Positions 1-12,160 of a stretch of DNA of 64,000 nt are shown here, piece after piece. Below the pieces are notes generated by a model, which had not been told where the DNA came from, did not search any database, and saw only the letters and a program-made list of their open reading frames with translations. Within the stretch, counting starts at the first letter, position 1. Every line of letters starts with the position of its first letter. Location: contig NC_134456.1 in assembly GCF_047948215.1 (NCBI RefSeq), forward strand, positions 76,312,515 through 76,376,514. Direction: 5' to 3'. The DNA comes from Lycorma delicatula (Eukaryota > Arthropoda > Insecta > Hemiptera > Fulgoridae). The translations under genes were made by a program, and so were the position numbers.

Positions 1-1115
1 GACAATTGGCAAATGATCATGGAAAAACTTGCGCCGCAACGAAGTTAACAAATTGTGAAAATGTACGAGTATTTCCAAAATCAATGTTCTGTTCGCCAAA
101 CGTATAGAGAGCACTTCGTAATTGTTACGGTGCACATAATCGTTCAGCAGAGCAATTTATTCGTCGAACTATTGATAAATTTAAAAAAATATTTACTCTA
201 CTCCATGAGAAACCAACAGGACAAAGATTGTCATGTACAGACGAATATATCGGTATTGTCAGTGATATAGTTGAAGAAGATCCGAATGTGTCTGTCTAGT
301 CGTCGCCGTTCTCAACAACTTAGACTTTGTCTATCCACTACGTGGAAAGTTTTACGTAAATATTTTTGTCTATACCCATACAAGATGCAATTGATGCAAG
401 AAACAAGATCATAAAAAGTTGAAGCCACAAGATCATAAAAAGCGACGTTTGTTTGGTAAATGGTACCTAAATCAATTGGAAACTGATCCACTTGTTTTTC
501 GTAAAATTTTGTTTACGAAAATTTTAGTTACGAAGCTCACTTCTGATTAAACGGGTTTGTCAGCAAGCAAAATTACCGTATATGGAGTAAGACCAACTCT
601 CCGAAAATTTACGAATCTACATTGCATCCTGAAAAATGTACTGCATGATGTGGGCTACATGCTTGGAGGCATCGTCAGTCCTTATGTCTTTAAAAATGAG
701 ACCAGAGCGCATGTTACTGTCAGTGGTGGTCATTACAGATCGATGATCAGTGATTATTTGTTTCCAAATTTGCATGACATCGACCTGCAACAGTTTTGGT
801 TTCAACAAGATGGATCCACACCTCATACTGCTACGGAAACAATCGATTTATTGAAACAACAATTTAGCGACAAAATTATTTCACGAATCGGTCCAGTGAA
901 CTGACCTCCATGTGTGTGGATTATTTTCTTTGGGGATATGTGACTCTCTGGTTTATGGTGATAAACCAGCAACAATTGACCCTTTAGAAGCAAACATAAT
1001 TAACGAAATACGTCCTCAATTACTTGAAAAAGTGGTTCAAAATTGGACTGATCGAATCCGGTTCATCAAAACTAGTCGTGGTAGAACAAAATTGGCTTCA
1101 AACTTACCTTTTTAT
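1..1115 (+). pseudogene. Tc1/mariner-superfamily transposase relic
   Basis: This is a decayed DNA-transposon transposase that would once have cut and pasted its own element; it runs off the left window edge. The first ~250 bases, read with frame changes, give an N-terminal helix-turn-helix region (CSVRQTYR block near 85-110, then a KPTGQ linker near 210) like the HTH found ahead of many insect mariner transposases. From 557 to 900 a readable block contains GGIVSPYVFKNE, a WFQQDGSTPHTA motif (catalytic-core Asp) and an IISR-GPVN block. The usual PP..DL.PLDYFLWGYV motif and a KPATI..LEANI tail follow in other frames up to about 1090. Stops and frameshifts break it at least five times, so it is not functional. 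The superfamily call is firm; the subfamily and terminal inverted repeats were not determined. Confidence 0.85.
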
Positions 1116-1702
1116 GTGTGTTTTTTTTCAATTCAAAGTTCTATCACTCAAAAAAAAACACCCTTTATAAGTTAAAATAATAGATTAATGAAAATAATTC
1201 ATTTCAGTTATGAATATGAAAAATAAAAATAAGAATACTAAAACAAAAACCATCATGATTTATTTCGAATTCTATCCGCCCTATATGTACTTAAAAAACG
1301 AAACAAATTTTTTTTCTCATCTTAAAAAGTAGGATAACATCAACAGAGTTAAGATTTGTTGTACAAGATAGGTATTAGTAATATATAATTATAAAGTGTT
1401 GGGTTGAGTGGTGTAGATTAGTAATATAGCTGACAGCCATATAAATGAATTTGAAGTGGATGTTATAAATTAATGAGATTAAAAAAAAAATCGTGAGAAC
1501 TAAGATCATTTTGATAAATAATCATGACTATAATCAATTAATTGTATTAATATATACTACACTTGCACTACAATTACAGCTTGTAAAGTAAAGCAATAAA
1601 TCCAAGTTCAGTAGTATATAATTTGTAATTTAATGTTAAAATAACTGTTGATTTTAACATTAAGATAAAATTTTACTGATCGTCAAAATAATTTATTTAA
1701 AC

Positions 1703-1742
<40 letters not shown>

Positions 1743-2990
1743 GTATATTTGGTGTAGGCTTCAGGCTTGTTTCACACATGCACGGCAGCCGTGAGCGCGG
1801 CGCCGTTTACACGATATTACGTGTAAACGCGTTCTTCCACACATGGTCGGTTCGTTCTCGCATTAGTCATATTTTATTATGTGCATCTTAGTTACACTAT
1901 GTATACAGAGCGCGAACGCACTATAGCGATGATTTTCTTTATCGCCGATTAACAAAACGAAGGAGTAGACTTCAGCGGGTTGACCCGATAAATATTGTCG
2001 CGTGTTCACGGTTCGGAAAGGATATTGAAAGACTAGCAAACGTAAAAAGTTCTTACAAATACAATTTATTATCCTAAAGACATATAAACAAAATAAATAA
2101 TAATAGTAATAATAACAATGATAATAATCGTAAAATAAAAACAATACCTATATATAACACACGAAATTGTAATTCAAATAAAAAGGGCAACATTTATTTA
2201 GTGACATAGTTACCTTATATAAAAACCAGAATACAGTCCAATTTAATAGAAACTTATAATATTTACTAGAAACTAATATTGCATTACCAAGATAATATTA
2301 AAATGTCTAAAGTTCATACAATTCAATTTTTTCAAGTATTATTACTAATACAGTTTATAAAAGAACTATCCTACACTTTATGAATGAATATAATACTGTC
2401 ATTTTCACTACTTTTTACCTATAATTCACCGAACTACTTCTATTCACCAACTGTCCACAAAGAAAAGCTCGTGGACATAATTTTTTTGTTACCAAACGCT
2501 TACTTTACCGCTGTCATCGCAACCGCGTAGAACTCGGGCTTGCAAAACTACTCAATGTCATCGATTGTTATCACGACTGCGCCTAACTCGCCTCGCCGAA
2601 CTACTAACTGATCGCTGTTCCTGGTAGTATTTATATTCCCTGTACCTTCATCTCTGATTGTTGAAGCGTAATAATTTTCATCGTTCCTTAAGTATTTCTA
2701 TAAATTCTTATTTTAGTCCGGTAACCGGACTAAACATTTTAACTTAACCATTTAAAAGCAAAAACTTATTAAAATTACCTAAAATTACATATTTTACTAC
2801 ATTACTTTGTTTGAAGGTATTTAAACGTAGTTAAGTAGTATAAAAAACACCTCAATAAAAAATTTTTGGGAAATTGAAAAAATCATATAAAAACTAGTTT
2901 AAAATTTTGTTTTCCCCTCTGCAATAAAGATTGAAAATAATGTAAAACCTTTTAACAACTTATTTAAATGTCATAAAACATTTTATGTGA
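1116..2990. other. AT-rich non-coding stretch with microsatellite and GC patch
   Basis: No gene is recognised. It holds a (TA)n microsatellite at about 1703-1746, then a GC-rich patch at about 1755-2050 with CpG-rich words such as GTGAGCGCGGCGCCG. That patch has no match that I can see elsewhere in the window and might be a fragment of a DNA transposon or a promoter remnant. A short near-perfect palindrome lies at 2712-2734 (11-bp arms, 1-base spacer, TTTAGTCCGGT). The rest is simple AT-rich sequence. Confidence 0.6.
2712..2734. repeat. 11-bp-arm palindrome
   Basis: The arms TTTAGTCCGGT (2712-2722) and ACCGGACTAAA (2724-2734) are exact reverse complements around a single A. It stands out as a GC-containing palindrome in AT-rich DNA. 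No function is assigned. Confidence 0.7.
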
Positions 2991-2991
2991 A

Positions 2992-4888
2992 ATGAACATT
3001 GGTAAAATAGACGGAGTATACAGGAAAGTTAAGGAAAATTTTGGGGTACACAAATTAAAATCCAATAATATGTTAAACGAAGATGGTACACCGATTTATA
3101 ATACGAAAGACAAACTCGATAGGTGGGTGGAATATATTGAAGAGTTATACGGAAGAAATGAATTAGAAAATGGTGTTATAGAGGAAGAAGAGGAAGTCGA
3201 AGAGGATGAAAGGGGAGAAACAATACTGAGATCTGAATTTAAGAGAGCATTAAAAGATATGAATGGCAGAAAGGCTCCTCCTAGAATAGAAGGAATACCT
3301 GTAGAATTACTGCGCAGTGTAGATGAGGAAGCGATTGATAAATTATACAAACTGATGTGTAATATTTACGAAAAAGGGGAAGTTCCATCAGACCAAAGAG
3401 TGTAATAGTCATGAAACCAAAGAAAGCAGGAGCAGATAAATGTGAAGAATACAGAACAATTAGCTTAACTTGCCATGCATCTCAGAAATACAATGCAGCT
3501 TTTTTTATTTTTTGTGTACAACAGATGTAAAATACTTGAGTAACCAATAGAAGTAAAATAAAGAAAGGATGTCAAAATTTTGAAAGGCATGTACAATCAG
3601 ACTATGAGAAAATTACCCGATGTTTATTGACATTAAATAATTTCTTAAAAAAAACGTTAAAATTTCTTATAAAGGTAATAAAATCACTGTAATAATTTTG
3701 TACAGAAGAATTCAGAGGATAGAGAAAGAAGTGTTAGTAGAAGACTAATTTGGTTTCAGGAAACGTATAGGGACAAGGGAAGCAATTTTAGGGCTCAGCT
3801 TAATAGTAGAAGGAAGATTGAAGAAAAACAAACGAATATCCTTGGCATTTATGGACCTAGAAAAGACATTAGATAATGTAGACTGGAATAAAATGGTCAG
3901 CATTTTAAAAAAATAGGGTTCAAATACAGAGATAGAAGGATTGCTAACATTTACAGGAACCAAACAGCAACAGTAATAATTGAAGAACATAAGAAAGAAG
4001 CCGTAATAAGAAACTGAATCCGACAAGGATGTTCCCCATCCCCGTTTCTTTTTAATCTTTACATGGAACTAGCAGTTAATGATGTTAAAGAACAATTTAG
4101 ATCCGGAGTAACAGTACGAGATGAAAAGATAAAGATGCTACGATTTGCTGATGATAGCTGAGAGTAAAAAGGATTTAGAAGAAACAATGAATGGCATGGA
4201 TGAAGTCATACGCAAGAACTACCGCATGAAAATAAACAAGAGCAAAACGAAAGTAATGAAATGCAGTAGAAATAACGATGATGAACCACTAATGTGAAAA
4301 TAGGAGGAGAAAAGATTACGGAGGTAGAAGAATTTTGTTATTTGGGAAGTAGAATTACTAAAGATGGACTAAGCAGGAGCGATATAAAATGCCGAATAGA
4401 ACAGGCGAAACGAGCCTTCAGTCAGAAATATAATTTGTTCACATCAAAAATTAATTTAAATGTCAGGAAAAGATTTTTGAATGTATATATTTGCAGTGTC
4501 GCTTTATATGGAAGTGAAACTTGGACGATCAGAGTACCTGAGAAGAAAAGATTAGAAGCTTTTGAAATGCGGTGCTATAGGAGAATGTTAAAATTCAGAT
4601 GGATAGATAAAGTAACGAATGAAGAGGTGTTGCGGCAAACAGATGAAGAAAGAAGCATTTGGAATAATATAGCTAAAAGAGCAGACAGATTTATAGGTCA
4701 CAAATTAAGGCATCCTGGAATAGTCGCTTTAATATTGGCGGGACCGGTAAACGGAAAAAATTGTGTAGGCAGGCAACGTTTGGAATATGTAAAACAAATT
4801 GTTAGGGATGTAGGATGTAGGGGGTATACCGAAATGAAAGGACTAGCACTAGATAGGGAATCTTGGAGAGCTGCATCAAACCGGTGAA
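2992..4888 (+). pseudogene. RTE-like LINE reverse transcriptase, copy 1 (broken)
   Basis: This is the reverse-transcriptase part of a non-LTR retrotransposon, which would copy its RNA into DNA at a nicked target. 2992-3402 gives a pre-RT linker (WVEYIEELYG, then an acidic Glu run, then NGRKAP...GIPVELL). 3736-4160 carries the RT palm in several frames: QFGFRK-like block, AFMDLEK block and a RFADD catalytic box near 4140. Just after that box 11 bases are missing relative to the second copy at 13952-15628. 4294-4884 is an open C-terminal block with FCYLGSRITKDG, ALYGSETWTI and EAFEMRCYRRML, the arrangement typical of RTE-clade LINEs. About 215 bases (3480-3700) do not align with copy 2 and interrupt the RT. 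No endonuclease domain is visible, so the copy is 5'-truncated or eroded. Clade call from motifs only. Confidence 0.85.
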
Positions 4889-6640
4889 AAAAAATCCAGC
4901 ACTTTTAACTTTTATCGGGATATAATTTAATTTTTAAAAACACAAAATGATAACCAGAGAAACGAAACCTCTTTGAATATATATATTTTACTTGAAATTT
5001 TTACATAACAGTATTTACACGTCGTATATTTGTGAGATATTCGTATTTTCTACAAGTATTTTATTACACCTCTAAAAATGTAAATAACATTTAACCTTTT
5101 GACTTTAAATTTCAGATTTTATCAACATATTGAGATAGATTTTTATAATAATTTCTTTGCTTAAAATAAATCAAACATTTTTTGTTGTTCCACGACAGTA
5201 AAGAAAAGAATAATTAATTTAGCATAAAACTAAAATCAGTTTAAAAAAGTATTCTTGAAAGCGGTATTATTATTATTGTCCTATAAAATAATAAATAATT
5301 AACAAAATAAATAACATCAATAAAAAGTATTAATTTTTTCAGCGCAGTAGGAAAAATGTGAAACATATGCTAAAAAATTTCAACATATCTGTTTTTACTG
5401 AAAAGAACATATATCTTACTAAACTGAAAGTAAACTGCACGATTAACTTAAGTCAACATTTAGAATTTATACATAAGTTTGCCTTTGTGGGTGTAAAAGA
5501 AGTCCGTATTTTAATTTTTAATCTTAAATAATAAAGACAGATAATAACAATATATATTTCAGATTGATCAAAACCTACCGCTGAATTGTAATTAAGCTTA
5601 TAATTTATATTGTTGTGAAGCCATATAAAATAATTCAAGAACCAGGATGAAAAATAATATTTTTTTTTTTACACACAAACAAAAAGATAAATGCATAAAT
5701 AAAACTTAAATGAAGAATTACTACAAAATAAAACGCGTAGGCGTTTATTCATTATCTGTTCAGTCTGACAACCCCGAGTAATCAATTGCGGAGATCATTT
5801 CATTAATCTAGATGGTGTTTTAATGAATGAATGAACCATTCTCTCGCGCCTACTCTATCTCCCATCTTTTCTCACTCATTCATTCATTCATTCAACCGAC
5901 CATTAACTTTATGTATACACGGATATTCATTATCTACGAAAATAAAATTAAAATTTTATTACGTAAAGGTGTAACGCCAAAACAGAATGACAAACCGTAT
6001 ACTAAATATTTTTTAAATAAAAAAATCGCATTAAAATTTTTAGGCGTAAATTTCCAAAATCTATTCTACTTGAAAGAATTCTGTAACAAGTAAAATGAAA
6101 ATGATAAAAAAATTATCAAACGGTAAAAAATAAGACTTTTTGCAAGTCGCCGAGAGGTCATTTTAATGAAAAAATTACAGCACATTTTTAAAATGGGGTT
6201 GATGGTTGTTTACAATAACTACTTTATGTTCATATTTAATTTATTATAAAAAAATCGGTATTTTTTTTAAAATAAGCAATTCTGCATAAAATTTTCAGAC
6301 AACAGGAACGCCCAAATTTGACTAGATTAATAAGAATCACCACTAATTATTAAGTAGCCTGACAAATTAAAAAAAATCTTCTCTAATATTGCTAAAAATA
6401 GACACCACAGATAAAGAAACGTCAGCGTTCCAATTTGTAGAATTATAACGAAACCACCTTTCTAACTTGACCAGCTCAAAATTTTTCGACCTTAAATTGG
6501 GCGTAATTCAAGAACGACTCTCATCAATCTAATCAAATTTTCACATGCAAAACTTCAGATACATTACATCTAAACTACAGCATATTTAAATTTCAATGAA
6601 ATTGATCTAGTAGTTTTGGAGATTTTTGAGTCACATAATT
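4889..6640. other. AT-rich non-coding stretch
   Basis: No gene is recognised. There are CATT/AATG simple repeats at 5821-5834 and 5876-5895. From about 6480 to 6640 the sequence resembles 46230-46360 (shared words include TTTTCACATGCA and CTAGTAGTTTTGGAG), so its right end belongs to a dispersed repeat family also seen at 8310-8420 and 46220-46700. An open frame at 5827-6093 looks like chance. Confidence 0.6.
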
Positions 6641-6659
6641 TTATACATAGACCTATATA

Positions 6660-6900
6660 TATGTATATCCTTGCTGGTCGAGCCAGGACCTGGACCCCCA
6701 GGGCCCAGACGAACTCGTAGCCGTTCTAGAGGCTCCCCACGGCCGGCTACCGGGCCTATTCCAGGGCCGCAGAGCACGCTTCGCTCGCCTTTCCTGAAGA
6801 GCTTGCCGTTCCCATCTAGCCAGGGAGGCTCCATCCCGTGGACCCACGCAGTATTCGTTACCCTCATGGTTGTGAGAATAAATAACAATTAAAGTACCCT
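6660..6900. other. GC-rich patch, origin unknown
   Basis: About 230 bases of strongly GC-rich sequence (GGACCTGGACCCCCAGGGCC and similar) sit abruptly inside AT-rich DNA. Reading frames are open on both strands; the plus frame is Pro/Arg/Ser-rich (PGPGPPGPRRTRSRSRG), which such composition gives by chance. It may be the 5' or 3' untranslated part of a retroelement, a processed insertion, or an old captured exon. I recognise no family and see no second copy in the window. Confidence 0.5.
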
Positions 6901-6979
6901 CAGGCCTTATAGATGCCCTAAAAAAGAAACTAAATTACAAAAGACAGATTAGTAGTTACTATGGTAATTCCTCTGAAGT

Positions 6980-7219
6980 ATTACTTCAGAGGATGATATA
7001 TACGAGTATAGATGAAGTGTAGTCTTGTACAGTCTCAGTTCGACCAATCCTGAGATGTGTGGTTAATTGAAACCCAACCACCAAAGAACACCGGTATCCG
7101 CAATCTAGTATTCAAATCGGTATAAAAGTAACTGCCTTTACTAGGACTTGAACGCTGGAACTCTCGACTTCCAAATCAGCTGATTTGGGAAGACGCGTTC
7201 ACCACTAGACCAACCCGGT
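6980..7219 (-). mobile_element. tRNA-derived SINE type 1, copy a
   Basis: Read on the minus strand it begins with a tRNA-like head: GGTTGGTCTAGTGGTGAAC contains a pol III A-box-like word, and GCGTTCAAGTCC a B-box-like word. A body follows (CCGGTGTTCTTTGGTGGTTGGG, TTAACCACACATCTCAGG) ending in ATCATCCTCTGAAGTAATA. The terminal GGAGGCTAAACAGGAAAAA tail seen in other copies is missing. Its 3' edge forms CCTCTGAAGTATTACTTCAGAGG with the flank, so the junction is rearranged. GTTACTATGGTAA on one side and GTTAACTACGGTAA on the other may be a worn target duplication. Confidence 0.8.
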
Positions 7220-7483
7220 AGGTTAACTACGGTAACTGAAGTATACAAACATACCTTCGACGACGAAAAATTCATAATTTATTCTGTTACCGTGGTGATA
7301 AGAGTTATAATAATGAAGTAAAAGTATTAATCTTTTACTTTCCCATCTAGCCCTATAGCAGAGCTATAGCTATAGAAGGGAAAGTATTGTAATCGGTCCA
7401 ATTAGGGCATATGAGGTTTTCACTGAATCTTTACGTTTTCACAGCTAAGGAACCCAAAAAACCGGATGGGAATTTTCCGGATA

Positions 7484-7517
7484 TTCGTACGTACGTACGA
7501 ATGTGTGTGTGTGTGTG

Positions 7518-7612
<95 letters not shown>
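7484..7612. repeat. Compound (CGTA)n/(TG)n/(TA)n microsatellite
   Basis: A run of CGTA units is followed by alternating (TG)n and (TA)n blocks. It opens artificial Cys/Val/Tyr/Ile-rich reading frames that should not be taken as genes. Confidence 0.95.
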
Positions 7613-9270
7613 CACACCCTAAACCACCTTATATCTCCAGAAATACTGACCGATTTTGACCAAACTTGGGGAGATAACTTGTATATATGGAGCATTGACG
7701 CCATTAAATTTTCAACTTAAAAAGTAAAGGGGATGAGAGTGTAGAGCAAGATCACCCTCAGTATCTCAAGATTTTGTCTAATTAAGGTCTTATTTATCTT
7801 AGACACATTTGTTAAATAAAAAATAATATTTCCAAAAATATTTTTTAAATGTTTTGCATTCCGACCCCAAAAAAGCATCATATGCTTTTTTTACGCTCAA
7901 AATCATATGCAAGGTGCACTAGTGTAGCACGACGTACAGCTGCTATAGTCGTCTACGTTGTAACGACACAGATAAACGGTAGAATTAAAAAAAAAATAAT
8001 AATATTTAAAGTGTAAAAAAGTATTTAAATTGGACATTAGTGCCGCCACAACCCCGCGAATGAAATACTGTATGCCCGCGCGCTTTTGTTAGAATCATTG
8101 ATTTAAATAAACAAAAAATATTATATTTAAATAAATGATAAGTATGTTAACTTAAATTGTGTGTGTACATGAGTGTAAGCTGAGCATCAGAAAAAAGCCG
8201 CAAGGCGGGAAAATCATACAACCGTGTTGTCAGTTTTTTTTCTCTAATCGGTCAGTTGGTTCTAACGTGATGCGAGAACAAACAGACAAACTTTCGGCTT
8301 TTTATATAAGATAAATATATAAGGAACCTCAATACGTGAAGGTATTTTCGTACTCCTCAAACTTCAAAACGTAAAGAAAATTCATTTATACCCCACATTC
8401 CCGACAGTAATCGAAAGTAATTCGGGTCCTTACTCTTCTTCGAAATATCGTTAAAAAAATAGTAGGTTTCACGGGCGTAAAGTTAGGAAATTACTGTCGG
8501 AAAAACAGTAAGGAAGTAAGGAGGTAAAGTAAGAAAGTAAGGAAAAAAATTTTTCTGTATTTTTTTTTCAATGTCTTTAAGACAAATTTCAGTACTTAAA
8601 TGAAATTGAGTTAATCTGCATAAGAGACGAAAAATTAAAATGACACCACTTGTTTTTTTATCATCATTATGAAACAAATAAGCTTGAAACTTTTCGGCAG
8701 GATATATAATTACCCGTTATTGCTCCACCTACCAGATCTTATTTATAAAAGGAACAAAATCCTCACATAAAACTCCAAAAAATATGTTAAATAAAAATTT
8801 CTTAAAAAGATATTTGCTTTAATTTTTGTCCCTCTGAAATATTTTACGAAAATTCATCCATAGCTTGTAAATCATACGTACGTTTTTGTCAATACTATTT
8901 ATAAAATTCTAACTGCTTTTATTTTAATCGGCTTCTCTAAAATGCACCCGAGTGACTAAATGTTCAATATAAATTTTTCATTTCGAGGGGTAATTAATTC
9001 ACTTTGAAATATTTCAAGCGAACAAGATTCAATTCATTCATAAGTTTTTATTAAAATAAGTATATGCCCTTCATACGTAGCTTTGAACAAACAGCAGGTA
9101 AATTAAATTACCGGGTATTAATTAGATTAAACTAAGACATTAATAAAAAAAATAACCATATGTTTAAATTTGAAATGGAATTGAACGTAAAAATAACATG
9201 AAAATAAATGCATTGTAGAGATTATCAAGATTAATTAGTTATATTAACAGCACATAGGTAGCACTTAAGA
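7613..9270. other. Non-coding stretch with dispersed-repeat fragments
   Basis: No gene is recognised. 7613-8300 looks like the body of an old repeat (mixed GC segments such as GTGTAGCACGACGTACAGCTG near 7923 and GCCGCAAGGCGGG near 8198) but no second copy is visible here. 8310-8420 (TACTCCTCAAACTTCAAAA, then CATTTATACCCCACATTCCC) resembles 46420-46500. The remainder, 8430-9270, is AT-rich without clear structure apart from a GTAAGGAAGTAAGGAGG simple repeat near 8505. Confidence 0.5.
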
Positions 9271-9513
9271 ACCCACCAACGCGTCTTCGCAAATCAGCTG
9301 ATTTCGAAGTCGAGTTATCCAACGTCCAAATCCTAGTAACGGCAGTTACTTTTATACGTATTTGAATAATAGATCGCGGTTCTTCGGTGGTTGGGTTTCA
9401 GTTAACCATACATCTCAGGAATTGTCGATCTGAGACTGTACACGGTTCACTTATACATATCATCCTCTGAAGTAATACCTGCCGGTGATTCCCGGTGGCT
9501 TAACAGGAAAAAA
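9271..9513 (+). mobile_element. tRNA-derived SINE type 1, copy b
   Basis: This copy has the AAATCAGCTGATTTCGAAGTCGAG head, the ACTTTTATACG/TTTGAATA segment, the GGTGGTTGGGTTTCAGTTAACCATACATCTCAGG body and the full 3' tail (CATCCTCTGAAGTAATACC, then GGTGGCTTAACAGGAAAAAA). The 5' A-box word is lost (head begins ACCCACCAACGCGTC), so pol III transcription is unlikely. Confidence 0.85.
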
Positions 9514-11555
9514 TGGTAACACTAAGAATAAAGATAACATTTTCCGATTATGAAACTCGTGGAAAAATAAAATGTTTTTAAATAGCTGATAAATAAAATA
9601 TTAGGAAAGTGCGCATTAATTTTTTGTAGTTTCATTCTAAAACCTTACTACAATTTCTTATAGAATGTGATTTATACAGTGACTCATCGTTTTTGAAGAA
9701 AGATTACGAGGTAAAGTATGGCATGCACAGCTGCAACATTGCTGTTATGTAATAACGGAGTGATCTGGATAAATTTTAATCTAGAATCATTCTCATATTG
9801 CAGTGAAAGCAATGGTAAAAGAATCACTAATTTAAAGAAATATTCAGCAGTTCTTAAGTTCAATCGAATGATGGTGTAAAGAATGCTTGCATGCACACTA
9901 AGAAAATTAAATACGACATATCTGATTAATCTCAGTATTATGGTTAATGATACACATGTATTATTATATCATGAATGAAATATATTTTGATCATTTCTAA
10001 AAACTGGTTTTATGTAAACAACATTAATAAACTATTCTAAGTAAAGATTAGTATAAAAAAGCTAATCTATTGTTTACTGATACGAAATAATGCAAAGTAT
10101 AGTAAATCCAGGTACGGAATTAACAACAGTCATCGCGTACATAATTCGTAGTACGATTTATCTTTTATACGTTAGCATACGTTATAGTAGTTATATAATA
10201 ATAACTATAGTAGTACACGTCATAGTAGTTCACGTTAGTTAAATAAGTATTAACTTATTTAACTAAATTTACTTATTTGTAGTTATACAAGACAAGATGT
10301 ACCTATCAAATGTAAGGCATATAAATCAATGTACCAAGCTCTATTCTAATAGGAAGAATTCACTGCCGTACAATTCTGATGATCGTAAAGGTTGTCTTAA
10401 GGACGTCTCTAACAGTCTCTTGTTGGCAAGTGCCACTTAAGAATCTGTAGGTAAAACAAATTTTTTGCAGTATATAGTAGTTTTCAACATAAAAAATACT
10501 CCTCGGATACTGAATGAAGATATCCTGATCTTCCAAGAAATTGTGGCTGGATTGATGCTCACTACCTAGAAGAAGACTGAAGAAGGAATGAAAGGTTTAT
10601 CTCGCTTCGCGGTCTCTCTGAGGATAACCAAGTAAAACAGTCTTCATATGTGGGTTAAATAAATTATAAAATACATACAGTAATCAAGATAATTTACTAT
10701 AAATAAATAAAATAATAAAATTAACGCTATAATCATTCTGGCAAGAAGCTATAGTACATGTATTGGCAATAAGTATTGCAGGGCACAAATATCAATAGCA
10801 GGACATTACGTCGCAATATATTACGTAATCATAGACTACAACAAACCTTATCTATTTGTGTTTTCATCTATTACAATTTTAGCAGAGGTGTACTATTGGA
10901 AACATCATCTGGATAATAAGTTGGTGGGAGAAAAGTAGTAACAACTAAATAACCTGTCCTGCTGACAGGATTAAATAAATTTTGTAATAAAGAAGTGACT
11001 AATAATGTCTAGTGCATAAAACAAACAACTGTATATGCTGGTACTCATAGTTGAACAAAAAACTGCTTATCACAGCTGGTCCAATAGATAAGAACTTGTA
11101 GCAGATTAAAATTCAATATTTCTTTTCTTTTTTTTGTTAATATACTGGCAAGTATACTCGTAGTTTGCAGTTTAACTTTGAACACAACCGGTAAGTACGG
11201 AGGATAAACTGCACATGCGTACAGCGCTTAGCGTTTTGTTTTGGGTCCAATTATTCTTAATCACCCTTTTCTTAATCACCTGTATTTCTTATATTACTCT
11301 AGTTGAACAGATTTACTTTAGTGCAAAATTCTAAATAAATTGACAACCCCATTTTCAACTGAGTTTGAGCAATGCTAAAAATCACATGTAGTTTGACGGA
11401 CTTTGTGTATTGATGGGGTCAACTGTACATCTGACTCTGTGATTATGGCAATGGGAAAATACTCTATTCCTCACTTTTCCCAATAAAATTGACATAGGAT
11501 TCTTCTTTCTCTTTGAGAGGTTATCATTTTTGGGTTTTGTCAGTTTAGACTTGTG
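9514..11555. other. AT-rich non-coding stretch
   Basis: I recognise nothing coding here. Near 10160-10260 there is a local cluster of TAGTAGT and TTAACTTATTTAACTAA direct and inverted words. Open frames at 9684-9896 and 11382-11642 on the minus strand lack any family motif. Confidence 0.5.
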
Positions 11556-12160
11556 ATTTATGTCACAGTATTGAGAAGAATGAATCAAGGTAGAAAGATA
11601 TTGGCGACTATCAGAAAGCGAAAAGGAAACTGGATCGGGCATATAATTCGGGGAAAAGGAATAATAAATGCAACTGTTGAAGGTTCTGTTGAAGTTTGAA
11701 AAAGAAGAGAAAGGAAAAGGCTGAATTTAATAAACGACATGAAGGGTAGTAGTGAAGGTTATCATGGAACAGAAACAGATGAAAACAGCACCCACCAGGT
11801 TGGTCTAGTGGTGAACACTTCTTCCCAAATCAGCTGATTTCGAAGTCGAGAGTCCCAGCGTTTAAGTCTAATAAAGGCAGTTACTTTTATACGGATTTGA
11901 AAATTAGGTTGTGGATACCGGTGTTCTTTGGTGGTTGGGCTTCAATTAACCATACATCTCAGGAATGGTCGAGCTCACACCATACAAGACTACACTTCAT
12001 TTACACTGATACATATCATTCTCATTCATCCTCTGAAGTAATAACTGAACTGTAATTCCCGGAGGCTAAACAGGAAAAATGAAAAGATGGAAACAGCAGT
12101 GGTGCCAGGTTCCTGCCAATAGGCAGAACACGTATAATGATGATGATGATTTATATCAGG
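11556..12160 (+). pseudogene. RTE-like LINE 3' end, split by a SINE
   Basis: 11570-11790 encodes, with stops, the C-terminal part of an RTE-like reverse transcriptase: a KRKGNWIGHIIRGKG block followed by KRRRGRKRLNLINDM, as found after the RT domain in this clade. The reading then breaks at a SINE (11791-12084). It resumes at 12099 with GTGGTGCCAGGTTCCTGCC and ends in a short GAT/TGA tandem tail (TAATGATGATGATGAT, about 12136-12151), a common 3' end for such LINEs. With the SINE and one copy of the 14-base target duplication removed, the two halves read through as one. It is heavily 5'-truncated. Confidence 0.75.
11791..12084 (+). mobile_element. tRNA-derived SINE type 1, copy c (full length, with target duplication)
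   Basis: This is the most complete copy. Head: AGGTTGGTCTAGTGGTGAAC (A-box-like) and CGTTTAAGTCT (B-box-like, one base worn). Body and 3' tail are present, ending CGGAGGCTAAACAGGAAAAA. It is bounded by 14-base direct repeats, AGATGAAAACAGCA (11777-11790) and AGATGGAAACAGCA (12085-12098), differing at one base, as expected for an LINE-mediated insertion that has aged. The host sequence is the 3' end of an RTE-like LINE. Confidence 0.9.

Noticed and set aside
2992..3405. Acidic open frame as a host protein
   Set aside because: It is the pre-RT linker of an RTE-like LINE; a second copy on the minus strand at 15323-15604 confirms this.
7411..7720. Two overlapping open frames rich in Cys, Val, Tyr and Ile
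   Set aside because: They are translations of the (TG)n/(TA)n microsatellite.
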